Positions 1 to 6,387 of a DNA stretch of 9,243 bases are shown in pieces. The position numbers and the translations under genes are program-made. How positions within the stretch are numbered: the stretch's first letter is position 1; every line of letters starts with the position of its first letter. This DNA is from an uncultured Gemmatimonadota bacterium. Lineage in GTDB: Bacteria; Gemmatimonadota; Gemmatimonadetes; Longimicrobiales; Gaopeijiaceae. The stretch covers positions 1 to 9,243 of the forward strand of contig CALHIO010000156.1 in the NCBI GenBank assembly GCA_938030915.1. Reading direction: 5' to 3'. The notes below the pieces were generated by a model that was not told the DNA's origin, did not search any database, and was given only the letters and a program-made list of their open reading frames with translations.

Positions 1-1209
1 TTCGCAGTCGCGATGATCGGCTCGGTCGCAGCGGCGTGGTATGCGCTGGCGCAGCCAGAGGTCGGGGGCATGGTCGGCCTCTTCAGTGACCCGGCCGTGG
101 TCGACAAACTCTCCCTGCTCCCCGACTTCTCCGACTGGAGGACGGCCTCGACCGTCTTCATCATCCCGATCGCGGTCCAGTGGTGGAGCACCTGGTACCC
201 AGGAGCGGAGCCTGGTGGCGGGGGATACGTCGCTCAGCGGATGCTGGCCGCGAAAGACGAGAGCCACGCGATGAAGGCGACATTGTGGTTCAACATCGCG
301 CACTACGCGCTTCGGCCATGGCCGTGGATCATCGTCGCGCTCGCGTCGCTGATCGTCTACCCGACGCTCGATTCGATCCAAGCCGCCTTTCCCAACGTCG
401 ATCCGTCGATCGTCCGAAACGATCTGGCCTACCCCGCCATGCTGGTCTTCCTGCCCTCGGGGCTTCTGGGGCTGGTGGTCGCCTCCCTGGCCGCCGCGTA
501 CATGTCGACGATCAGCACGCACCTCAACTGGGGTGCGTCCTACATCGTGGACGACGTCTACCGCCGCTTCATGGCACCAAACGAGGACGAGCGGCAATAC
601 GTTCGTGTCGGCCGGATCGCGACGGTCGCGTTGGTCGTGCTCGCCGGCGTGATCTCACTCTGGCTCGAAAACGCGCTCCAGGCGTTCCAGATCCTCCTGC
701 AGATCGGAGCCGGGACGGGTCTCGTCTTCCTGCTGCGCTGGTTCTGGTGGCGGATCAACGCCTGGAGTGAGCTCTCCGCGATGATCATCTCGTTCGCGGT
801 CGCTCTGTACTTCCAGTTCGGCCACGAAGCCCTGGGCTTCGGCGAGGTCGACCCCTCACTCCAACTCGTGCTGGGTGTGCTGATCACGACCATCGGATGG
901 ATGACGGTGACCCTGCTGACCCCACCCACCGACCACGGCACACTCGAGTCGTTCCATGGAGTGATCCGCCCGATGGGGAACGGCTGGGCGGGTGCCGGGC
1001 TGGGACTGAGCGAGGAGGACCGCAGCGCGGACAGCCCGGCTGCGGCGTTCCTCGCGTGGTTCCTGGGCGTAACGGTCGTCTACGGGGCGGTCCTCGGAAC
1101 CGGGTACCTGCTGTACGGGAGGACGGCGCTCGCCGCGATCTGCCTCGGGGCAGCCGCCGTCGCCTCCGTCGCCCTGCTGAAGACGCTGCCTAGGGTTGGG
1201 CTGACCTGA
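1..1209 (+). CDS. Sodium:solute symporter (SSS family), C-terminal part
   Basis: This reading frame is open from the first base, so the gene begins upstream of the window and about 402 C-terminal residues are visible. The product is an inner-membrane transporter of the sodium:solute symporter family (LeuT fold), which couples sodium entry to uptake of a small solute. Roughly ten hydrophobic segments can be counted. The conserved stretch WWSTWYPGAEPGGGG, followed by a cytoplasmic QRMLAAKDE loop, is typical of the family. The segment AAYMSTISTHLNWGAS (about bases 494-541) carries the Ser/Thr-rich helix that contributes the Na2 sodium site in characterised members such as vSGLT, and VDDVYRRF follows it. 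The substrate cannot be read from sequence; sugars, amino acids and carboxylates are all possible. It converges with the NorB-like gene, 21 bases apart, with no clear terminator between them. The family call is firm and the substrate unknown. Confidence 0.9.
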   Translation, partial: FAVAMIGSVAAAWYALAQPEVGGMVGLFSDPAVVDKLSLLPDFSDWRTASTVFIIPIAVQWWSTWYPGAEPGGGGYVAQRMLAAKDESHAMKATLWFNIAHYALRPWPWIIVALASLIVYPTLDSIQAAFPNVDPSIVRNDLAYPAMLVFLPSGLLGLVVASLAAAYMSTISTHLNWGASYIVDDVYRRFMAPNEDERQYVRVGRIATVALVVLAGVISLWLENALQAFQILLQIGAGTGLVFLLRWFWWRINAWSELSAMIISFAVALYFQFGHEALGFGEVDPSLQLVLGVLITTIGWMTVTLLTPPTDHGTLESFHGVIRPMGNGWAGAGLGLSEEDRSADSPAAAFLAWFLGVTVVYGAVLGTGYLLYGRTALAAICLGAAAVASVALLKTLPRVGLT

Positions 1210-1230
1210 CCCTTTCGGCGGGGGAGGCGA

Positions 1231-2718
1231 TCAGGCCCTGGTTTCGCTGACCCACCAGTACCGGAACGCGACCGGCATCAGTTTCCAGAGCAAGGCCACG
1301 AAGAAGACGAGGGCGACGAAGCCCGTGGCGGCGAACAGGATCCCGTTCCACACCGGGAGCCACACCGGAGGCACGTAGACCTCACCCGGCGCGAAGCCCG
1401 CACGGCTCACGCCGGTGATCGTACCGGAGACGTGAAGCCAGCCCACCAACGCAGCAACGCCGATGTTGAGCCCCACGACGATCCGACGCATGGCGGCCGT
1501 GTGCAACACCCCCGACGCGTCCTCGCCCTCTCGGGCCGCGAGGTGCTCGCTCAGGATCCAGATGATGGCCCCGATCAACACCATCGAGTCGATCCCGATG
1601 GTCGCCCCCATCGCGTGCCCGGTCACGGCGTACGTACCGTGGATGATCGCATTGAGCGGTGGGACGGAGATCAGCACGGCAGACAGCAGGATGAAGTCCG
1701 ACCAGTACTTGGACGCGGCGAAGGAGCCGCGCGCGGCGCAGAAGACCCGATCTTCGGTCGTGCGTACCAGCTTCCAGAGATCGTAGCTCGCGCGGCAGAG
1801 AATGCTGATCTCCATCATGCTCACCACGAAGGAGATCCACTTGACGAGATGGTCCTGCGGCAGGTGGTAGGTGTGATGCGCGAAGTTCGTGAACGAGTTC
1901 AGCAGGCCCACCCCGAAGAGGGCGTACGCGACCTTCGAGTGGCCGTAGTCGGGATCGCCGCTGATGCGCTCCCCGATGTAGATGATCGAGCCGTAGACGA
2001 AGAGGTTGAAGGCGCCCACGAGCGTTCCGGTGGCCTTCCATTGCACCTGTAGATCCTGTAGCGGGTTCGCGAAGATCCCGGGCAACAGGTAGAGGTGCTG
2101 CTCGACGAAGGTGACGATGAAGAAGAGCATCCCCACGCCCCACATCGTCAGATAGAGCGGCCGTTCGAAGAAGTTGGGTCCCGCCACGCGGAAGAAGTTC
2201 CACGCGTAGCAGAGCCAGCCGATCAGGATCAGGGCACTGAAGATCGGATGGAAGCCGAGATACTCCCGGCCCGACCCGACCCCGACGATCAGGGTCGCCA
2301 GGATGCCCGCCCCTGCGACGGCCCAGCACAGGACCTGCACCCGCATGCGGATCCGGTCGCCCCACGTCGCCGTTCCCCCGTAGTCCTGCAGCCAGCGATG
2401 CACGACGGCCACGCCACCGAGGAAGATCCACGCTGACGCGAAGGTCGTGTGGATGGGACGGAGTTGACGGAGGTCCAAGCCCAGAGACTGGAACGCCGGG
2501 GCGAGCGACGGGATCGAATACAGGGCGCCGAGCATGCCGCCGACCAGCGTCACCGCGATCGCGATCAGGCCACCACGGATGAACAGAATCGTCGCGAACT
2601 GTCGAACCGGATCGCCGGAGCCGAAGGGCAGCCAAACGCCACCGATGGGAGCCTGGGGTGAGCCGTGAACCGCCCGCTCCACGGGTCGCTCGAGGGTCGC
2701 GGTGCCGTTCGGGGTCAT
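1231..2718 (-). CDS. NorB/cbb3-like haem-copper oxidase superfamily subunit I with altered ligands
   Basis: A 495-residue polytopic membrane protein with about 12 predicted helices, matching the catalytic subunit of cytochrome c-dependent NO reductase (NorB) and cbb3 oxidase in length and helix order. My eye alignment to NorB: H90 (RPIHTT) is the helix II low-spin haem ligand; GRE at 150-152 matches a NorB loop motif; H281-H282 (NFAHHTYH) match two FeB ligands; E303 matches a conserved helix VIII Glu; H360 and H368 sit in HGTYAVTGHAM, with H368 as the high-spin haem ligand. Three positions differ: T230 replaces the first FeB His, V234 replaces the active-site Glu, and M370 replaces the second low-spin haem His. 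The ATG at 2718 forms an ATGA overlap with the upstream cytochrome gene and has GGGAG five bases upstream, so it is preferred over the in-frame GTG at 2730. The pairing suggests NO reduction or a related electron-transfer reaction. Activity is inferred, not shown. Confidence 0.85.
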   Translation of the reverse strand: MTPNGTATLERPVERAVHGSPQAPIGGVWLPFGSGDPVRQFATILFIRGGLIAIAVTLVGGMLGALYSIPSLAPAFQSLGLDLRQLRPIHTTFASAWIFLGGVAVVHRWLQDYGGTATWGDRIRMRVQVLCWAVAGAGILATLIVGVGSGREYLGFHPIFSALILIGWLCYAWNFFRVAGPNFFERPLYLTMWGVGMLFFIVTFVEQHLYLLPGIFANPLQDLQVQWKATGTLVGAFNLFVYGSIIYIGERISGDPDYGHSKVAYALFGVGLLNSFTNFAHHTYHLPQDHLVKWISFVVSMMEISILCRASYDLWKLVRTTEDRVFCAARGSFAASKYWSDFILLSAVLISVPPLNAIIHGTYAVTGHAMGATIGIDSMVLIGAIIWILSEHLAAREGEDASGVLHTAAMRRIVVGLNIGVAALVGWLHVSGTITGVSRAGFAPGEVYVPPVWLPVWNGILFAATGFVALVFFVALLWKLMPVAFRYWWVSETRA

Positions 2719-3479
2719 CGGAACTCCCACCAGTCCAGGCGAGACCAGTCTACCCTGCGATCGGCCTGCCGAGAGTCCCAGTCGCTCACGAGCTCCGCCC
2801 GGTTCGCGTTCAACCAGCCAAAATATTCGATCAGTCGATCACGTTCGGCGGACGACAGCGCCGGCGCTGGAGGTGGCATGCCCCGCTCCGGACGACCGCG
2901 GGTGAGCACGTCGTGGAGCGCCGCCTCGTCGAGACGCTCGACCGCGGTCGACAGGTCGGGGGCACCTACGACCGATGTCTGAAAGGGAAAGTGACAGGCG
3001 GAGCAGACGCCGGACGCGAAGGTCTCGAAACCGTCCCGCACACCCCCCGTCGCGGTCTCCAGGACGACCGCGTCGAAGGCTCCCTGAGGCGTCACGGACA
3101 TGCCGGGGTCGCCGAGCCGTAACTGCCCGCGGCCGATATCCGGACGATCGATCTCCGTCAGGAAGGCACTCATGTACCGGATCTGCTCGTCATCGTATCC
3201 AAAGGCCGGCATCTGGCCGCTGCCCACCGTGAGAAGTGAAGCGAGCCGCGTCTCGTCGACACGGCTCGAAGCATTGGTCAGATCAGGTCCGAGGAAGCCT
3301 CCCTGTCCCCACAGCTGGTGACACACCTGACACGCGCCGTCGTGGTAGAGCTTCCGACCTTCGACCGCATCTGCCGAGAGCTCGATGTCCACGTCATCCG
3401 AGTACACGAGCCCGCTCTGGATCGCAAAGCACGCGACCAGCGCGGACAACATGACTTTCTTGGAGGACGGCGTGAACAT
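2715..3479 (-). CDS. Diheme cytochrome c, NorC-like first domain
   Basis: A 254-residue exported c-type cytochrome with two haem-attachment motifs: CQVCH at 50-54 and CSACH at 159-163. The first domain (about 40-110) reads like NorC: GRKLYHDGACQVCH, then GFLGPDLTNA, with M90 in SGQMPAFGY as the probable sixth ligand. The second domain (about 150-225) is a further class I-type domain, with M201 in RGMPPP as likely ligand. Standard NorC has only one haem. The N-terminus (KKVMLSALVACFAIQSGLVYS) is either a Sec signal peptide or an uncleaved anchor like that of NorC. The tail (231-254) is charged and Trp-rich. I chose the ATG at 3479: the upstream in-frame GTG at 3500 lies only about 6 bases from the inferred transcription start and has no ribosome site. 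The gene overlaps the NorB-like gene by ATGA, and its product probably delivers electrons to that protein. Confidence 0.88.
   Translation of the reverse strand: MFTPSSKKVMLSALVACFAIQSGLVYSDDVDIELSADAVEGRKLYHDGACQVCHQLWGQGGFLGPDLTNASSRVDETRLASLLTVGSGQMPAFGYDDEQIRYMSAFLTEIDRPDIGRGQLRLGDPGMSVTPQGAFDAVVLETATGGVRDGFETFASGVCSACHFPFQTSVVGAPDLSTAVERLDEAALHDVLTRGRPERGMPPPAPALSSAERDRLIEYFGWLNANRAELVSDWDSRQADRRVDWSRLDWWEFR
2724..2728 (-). promoter_or_regulatory. Ribosome binding site for the NorB-like gene
   Basis: On the minus strand GGGAG lies five bases before the ATG at 2718, inside the last codons of the cytochrome gene. It decides the start in favour of 2718 over the GTG at 2730, which would place this motif inside the coding region. 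Together with the ATGA overlap it indicates translational coupling of the two subunits. Confidence 0.65.
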
Positions 3480-3512
3480 CAGGAGTAGGTTCGGGGGCAC
3501 AGCCGGCTGCTG

Positions 3513-3540
3513 AAGATTGCCGTTCGTTCGATCGAGTCAA
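3513..3540 (-). promoter_or_regulatory. Candidate sigma-70-type promoter for the cytochrome c / NorB-like pair
   Basis: On the minus strand TTGACT (3540-3535), one base off the consensus -35 hexamer, is followed after 16 bases by AATCTT (3518-3513), a weak -10 match that keeps the A at position 2 and the T at position 6. It lies in the 100-base gap after the kinase gene and would start transcription near 3506, leaving about 27 leader bases before the ATG at 3479. It implies that the respiratory pair can be transcribed apart from the sugar genes upstream. The -35 is good and the -10 poor, so the call is tentative. Confidence 0.4.
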
Positions 3541-3548
3541 GCGGCCCC

Positions 3549-3575
3549 GCACCGTTCCGATACGCTCCGTTCCGA
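3549..3575. repeat. 15-bp-spaced direct repeat upstream of the candidate promoter
   Basis: Two copies of a 12-base unit, GC(A/T)CCGTTCCGA on the plus strand, lie at 3549-3560 and 3564-3575 with one mismatch between them. Read in the direction of the cytochrome gene this is TCGGAACGG repeated with a 15-base period, 9 bases upstream of the -35 hexamer. The position suits an activator or repressor binding site. The sequence does not identify the regulator. Confidence 0.5.
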
Positions 3576-3600
3576 CGGGCCAGACCCACTCCGCCCGGGG

Positions 3601-4809
3601 TCAGATCGCCCGGATGGAGGCGCCCCTCGTCGGCACGGCCACGAAGAGCCGCTCTTCGAGTCGATCCGCCTGGTACCGCGGCTCGTAATATGCGGCCGCG
3701 AGCGTCTCCAGGACCTCGCCCACGGTCCAGCGATCGGCCAGGGCCACCACACAGCCCCCGAAGCCGGCGCCTGTCAGGCGCGCACCCGCCGCGCCCCCCT
3801 CCTTTGCCACGGCTACGAGCTCATCGAGCGCTGTGCTGCTGACCCCGTAGTCGCTTTTCAGCGAGGCGTGGGACGCGTCCATGAGCGCTCCGAACCCCCT
3901 CAGATCGCCGCCGAGCATTCGATCGACGGCCTCCTCCACGCGAGCGGCCTCCGTCACCGCGTGCCGGAAGCGGCGCAGCAGATTCCCCTGAAGCGCCTCT
4001 TCCGCGATCCCCATGAGACGGTGCACATCGAGTGCCGCGCAGAGCTCCGGATACGAGGTGAGTGGGGTGTCCGTCACGTCATGCGCAGTCAGATGCCCGG
4101 TCATGATCCGAAGCGCCTCGTCACACTCGGATCGCCGGCGATTGTACTCCGCCTGAAGACGCCCCGACTTCTCCGCGACCTCGCCCGAATCCGCCACGAT
4201 GAAGCGCCAGTCGTCCGGAACAGCCACGTGCCTGAGTCGGAGAGGGCGAAACGAGATCCGGGCGGCGCACCGATCTCTGGCGCCCAGCGAGATCGTCTGG
4301 TCCATCCCCCCGCCCCGGGTCCCCACGAAACGCTCGGCATCGGCCATCACGGCCGCGAGCTCTCTCGGCTCGGTGGACACCTCGTTGATGTGCGCGAGGG
4401 CAAGTCCCACCGCGTTCACGATGGCAGAGGAGGAAGACAGGCCTGCGGCCACCGGGATATCGGACTGGAGCACACCGTCGAACCCACGCCCGATCGCGAA
4501 GCGTTCCGCCAGCTCGTTGGCCGGTGCCTTCACGTAATTGCCCCACGCCCCCTTCTCCCACGGTTCGATACCCGGCTCGATCTCGAACTCGATCGGTGGA
4601 AATATGCCCCCACTCGAATGCAGTACGATCGTCCCGTCCTCCCGGGGCCGAAGCGCGATTCGAACCTCACGCTGCAACGCCATCGGAAAGACGGGCAGGT
4701 CGTTGTAGTCGATGTGCTCGCCGATCAGGTTCACCCGCCCGGGTGCTCGAACGAGGAGCGTGGGCGGAACCCCGAATGTCTCCTCGAACACCTCCTCGGG
4801 CCCGATCAC
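3601..4809 (-). CDS. Galactokinase-type GHMP sugar-1-kinase (galactokinase or GalNAc kinase-like)
   Basis: A 402-residue cytoplasmic sugar kinase that transfers phosphate from ATP to C1 of a galactose-type sugar. All three family motifs are present: GRVNLIGEHIDY at 24-35 (the galactokinase signature), PVAAGLSSSSA at 119-129 (ATP loop) and TGAGFGG at 346-352. D170 in GGGMDQ is the expected catalytic base, and EYNRRRSEC (221-229) and SHASL (313-317) also match the family. GTRGGGMDQ and GEHIDY followed by PMAL resemble mammalian GALK2, the N-acetylgalactosamine kinase, as much as GalK. The usual Gly after DYND is absent (DYNDLPVFP). The start is the GTG at 4809, which overlaps the TGA of the upstream GH109-type gene as GTGA and gives the N-terminal length normal for the family; an extension to 4914 would run through that gene. 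No strong ribosome site is visible, which suggests translational coupling. The kinase call is firm; the exact sugar is not. Confidence 0.9.
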   Translation of the reverse strand: MIGPEEVFEETFGVPPTLLVRAPGRVNLIGEHIDYNDLPVFPMALQREVRIALRPREDGTIVLHSSGGIFPPIEFEIEPGIEPWEKGAWGNYVKAPANELAERFAIGRGFDGVLQSDIPVAAGLSSSSAIVNAVGLALAHINEVSTEPRELAAVMADAERFVGTRGGGMDQTISLGARDRCAARISFRPLRLRHVAVPDDWRFIVADSGEVAEKSGRLQAEYNRRRSECDEALRIMTGHLTAHDVTDTPLTSYPELCAALDVHRLMGIAEEALQGNLLRRFRHAVTEAARVEEAVDRMLGGDLRGFGALMDASHASLKSDYGVSSTALDELVAVAKEGGAAGARLTGAGFGGCVVALADRWTVGEVLETLAAAYYEPRYQADRLEERLFVAVPTRGASIRAI

Positions 4810-6224
4810 TCGACGACAGGCGCCCCCAGAAACTCGAAGCGTGGCCACTCGGCCCATCGACCGCGGGTGAAGTCGGGTACATCGACTGGCTGCGACCGGT
4901 TCGCGACGGACCATTCACTGAGCGGACAGATGACCGAGAGCATGGCAGCGTCATAGACGTTCATATCGGTCGGCTTGCCCTCCCGCAGCGCACGCACGAG
5001 CTGGTAATCCTCGATGTAGTCCATGCCCCCGTGGCCCGCACCCGCGGAACGCTCCTCGAGTTCGGTCCAGATCGGATGATCGAACTCGTCCCGACGATCC
5101 ATCCAGTCCTCCCAGCGGTGGTCGGGACTCATCCCCTCCACATGGACGCGGTGGGGATAGCCCTGAAAGAGACCCCGCGTCCCCTGGACCATGTGGATGC
5201 GTGAATAGGGCCTCGGCAGGTTCGTATCGTGGCTCACGTAGATCGTCTTGCCGTGGACGGTCTTGATCATCGTCGTGTTCACGTCGCCCTGGACGTACCG
5301 CTCATTCTTCTTCGGATCGCCGTCAGGCACGTGCTCCCGCTGCCACTCCTGCAGGCCACGGGACGGTGTGCTCATCGATACCAGGTAGTCGAGTTGGTCT
5401 CCCCGGTTGATGTTCATGACGTTCGCGACCGGGCCGAGACCATGGGTCGGATAGAAGTTTCCGTCCCGCACCATCGCGTGGGCTCGCCTCCAGAGTCCCT
5501 CGTCCTTGTCCTCGAACTTGATCGCGCGAAGGTCGTGCAGGTACCCGCACTCGGCGTGCAGCACTTCGCCGAACAATCCGAGACGAGCCATCCGAAAGAC
5601 CATCATCTCCGGTCGATCGTAGTTGCAGTTCTCCATCATGACACAGTGCTTCTCGTACTTCTCCGCGTACTCAACGAGCTTCCAGCAGTCTTCGACGGTA
5701 TAGGCGGCCGGCACCTCCGTAGCGGCGTGCTTCCCGTTCTCCATCGCGGAGACGCAGACCGGCACGTGCCACTCCCACGGCGTCGCGGTAAAGACGAGGT
5801 CCAGCTCCTCCTCCTCGCACATGCGCACGAAGTCCCATTCTCCACGCGTGTAGAGCGTGGGTCGGCGACGCCCATCGGCCTCGACCCAGCCCGCGACCTC
5901 CTCGGCCCGCGCCTCGTTGATATCACCAAGTGCGACGATCTCGACACCGTCGATACGCAGGAAGTTGCGGACGTGAGACCCACCCTGGAGACCCACACCC
6001 ACGAATCCGACCCGCACCACGTCAATGGGATCGGCAGCGAGCAGCTGGGCGGGTGCCGGTCCGAGGTGGGGCCGCTCCTGAAACCGTGCAACCTCCTCCG
6101 CGGACAGTCCTACGAGACCACCCAGGCCTCCGAAGCCCAGTCCTGCGGCGCCCACGCCGGCGGCGCTCAGCCGCAGAAGTTCACGGCGATCGATGGGGGT
6201 TCCTCTCTGGCGTTCGTCGGTCAT
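4806..6224 (-). CDS. Tat-exported Gfo/Idh/MocA-fold protein, GH109-type glycosidase
   Basis: A 472-residue protein of the NAD-binding Gfo/Idh/MocA fold that best fits glycoside hydrolase family 109, whose characterised members are alpha-N-acetylgalactosaminidases using bound NAD in a redox-assisted cleavage. The N-terminus (DRRELLRLSAAGVGAAGLGFG, 12-32) is a twin-arginine signal, fitting export of a folded, cofactor-loaded enzyme. A Rossmann motif GFVGVGLQGG lies at 73-82. GH109-like blocks follow: EVPAAYT (170-176), MENCNYD (197-203), LFGEVLH (217-223), YPTHGLGP (258-265, with the conserved Tyr and His), HDTNLPRPYSR (332-342), GHGGMDY (397-403) and PDFTRGRW (450-457). The ATG at 6224 has GAGG four bases upstream and places the Tat motif correctly; a longer frame reaches 6359 but adds a non-signal extension. 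It is the first gene of a minus-strand unit with the sugar kinase. Family members of unknown substrate exist, so the specificity is inferred. Confidence 0.87.
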   Translation of the reverse strand: MTDERQRGTPIDRRELLRLSAAGVGAAGLGFGGLGGLVGLSAEEVARFQERPHLGPAPAQLLAADPIDVVRVGFVGVGLQGGSHVRNFLRIDGVEIVALGDINEARAEEVAGWVEADGRRRPTLYTRGEWDFVRMCEEEELDLVFTATPWEWHVPVCVSAMENGKHAATEVPAAYTVEDCWKLVEYAEKYEKHCVMMENCNYDRPEMMVFRMARLGLFGEVLHAECGYLHDLRAIKFEDKDEGLWRRAHAMVRDGNFYPTHGLGPVANVMNINRGDQLDYLVSMSTPSRGLQEWQREHVPDGDPKKNERYVQGDVNTTMIKTVHGKTIYVSHDTNLPRPYSRIHMVQGTRGLFQGYPHRVHVEGMSPDHRWEDWMDRRDEFDHPIWTELEERSAGAGHGGMDYIEDYQLVRALREGKPTDMNVYDAAMLSVICPLSEWSVANRSQPVDVPDFTRGRWAEWPRFEFLGAPVVE

Positions 6225-6332
6225 GGTGCCTCGTGGGTGTCGAATGGCTGCGAGGTGTGTCGGGGGTGGACGCACAACGTGTCGGCTCACCCCGTCCCGC
6301 TCAAGCACCTCGACCCCGGCGGCGACCAGGGC

Positions 6333-6358
6333 TGGCGGTTCACCCCTTCGATCCGCCA
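6333..6358. repeat. Inverted repeat in the divergent intergenic region
   Basis: TGGCGG (6333-6338) and CCGCCA (6353-6358) form a perfect 6-base inverted repeat around 14 bases, with half-site centres 20 bases apart, about two helical turns. It lies in the 163-base gap between the divergent GH109-type and beta-lactamase-family genes, 30 bases before the ATG of the latter. It could be an operator serving either gene. Such short arms also arise by chance in GC-rich DNA. Confidence 0.3.
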
Positions 6359-6387
6359 ATTGCCGGCACCTTCAACTGGAGCACGTC

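Noticed and set aside
3526..3540. Possible FNR/DNR-type box (TTGACTCGATCGAA on the minus strand) overlapping the -35
   Set aside because: The left half-site fits TTGA, but the right half reads CGAA rather than TCAA, so the dyad is broken. It cannot be claimed as an NO or oxygen regulator site.
3576..3599. Hairpin CGGGC-N12-GCCCG after the kinase gene as a terminator
   Set aside because: The stem is only five bases with a long loop and no T-run on the minus strand; such arms are common by chance in GC-rich DNA.
3517..4956. Long plus-strand open frame (479 codons) opposite the sugar kinase gene
   Set aside because: It is antisense to a kinase with all family motifs, and its Arg/His/Pro-rich translation has no recognisable domain; it results from codon bias in the GC-rich gene.
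6225..6359. N-terminal extension of the GH109-type protein
   Set aside because: It would bury the Tat motif about 57 residues into the protein; the ATG at 6224 has a GAGG site and places the twin-arginine correctly.
6193..6387. N-terminal extension of the serine hydrolase upstream of 6388
   Set aside because: The extra residues are Arg/Ser/Thr-rich with no signal character and overlap the divergent gene; the ATG at 6388 has a good ribosome site and is followed by a proper signal peptide.
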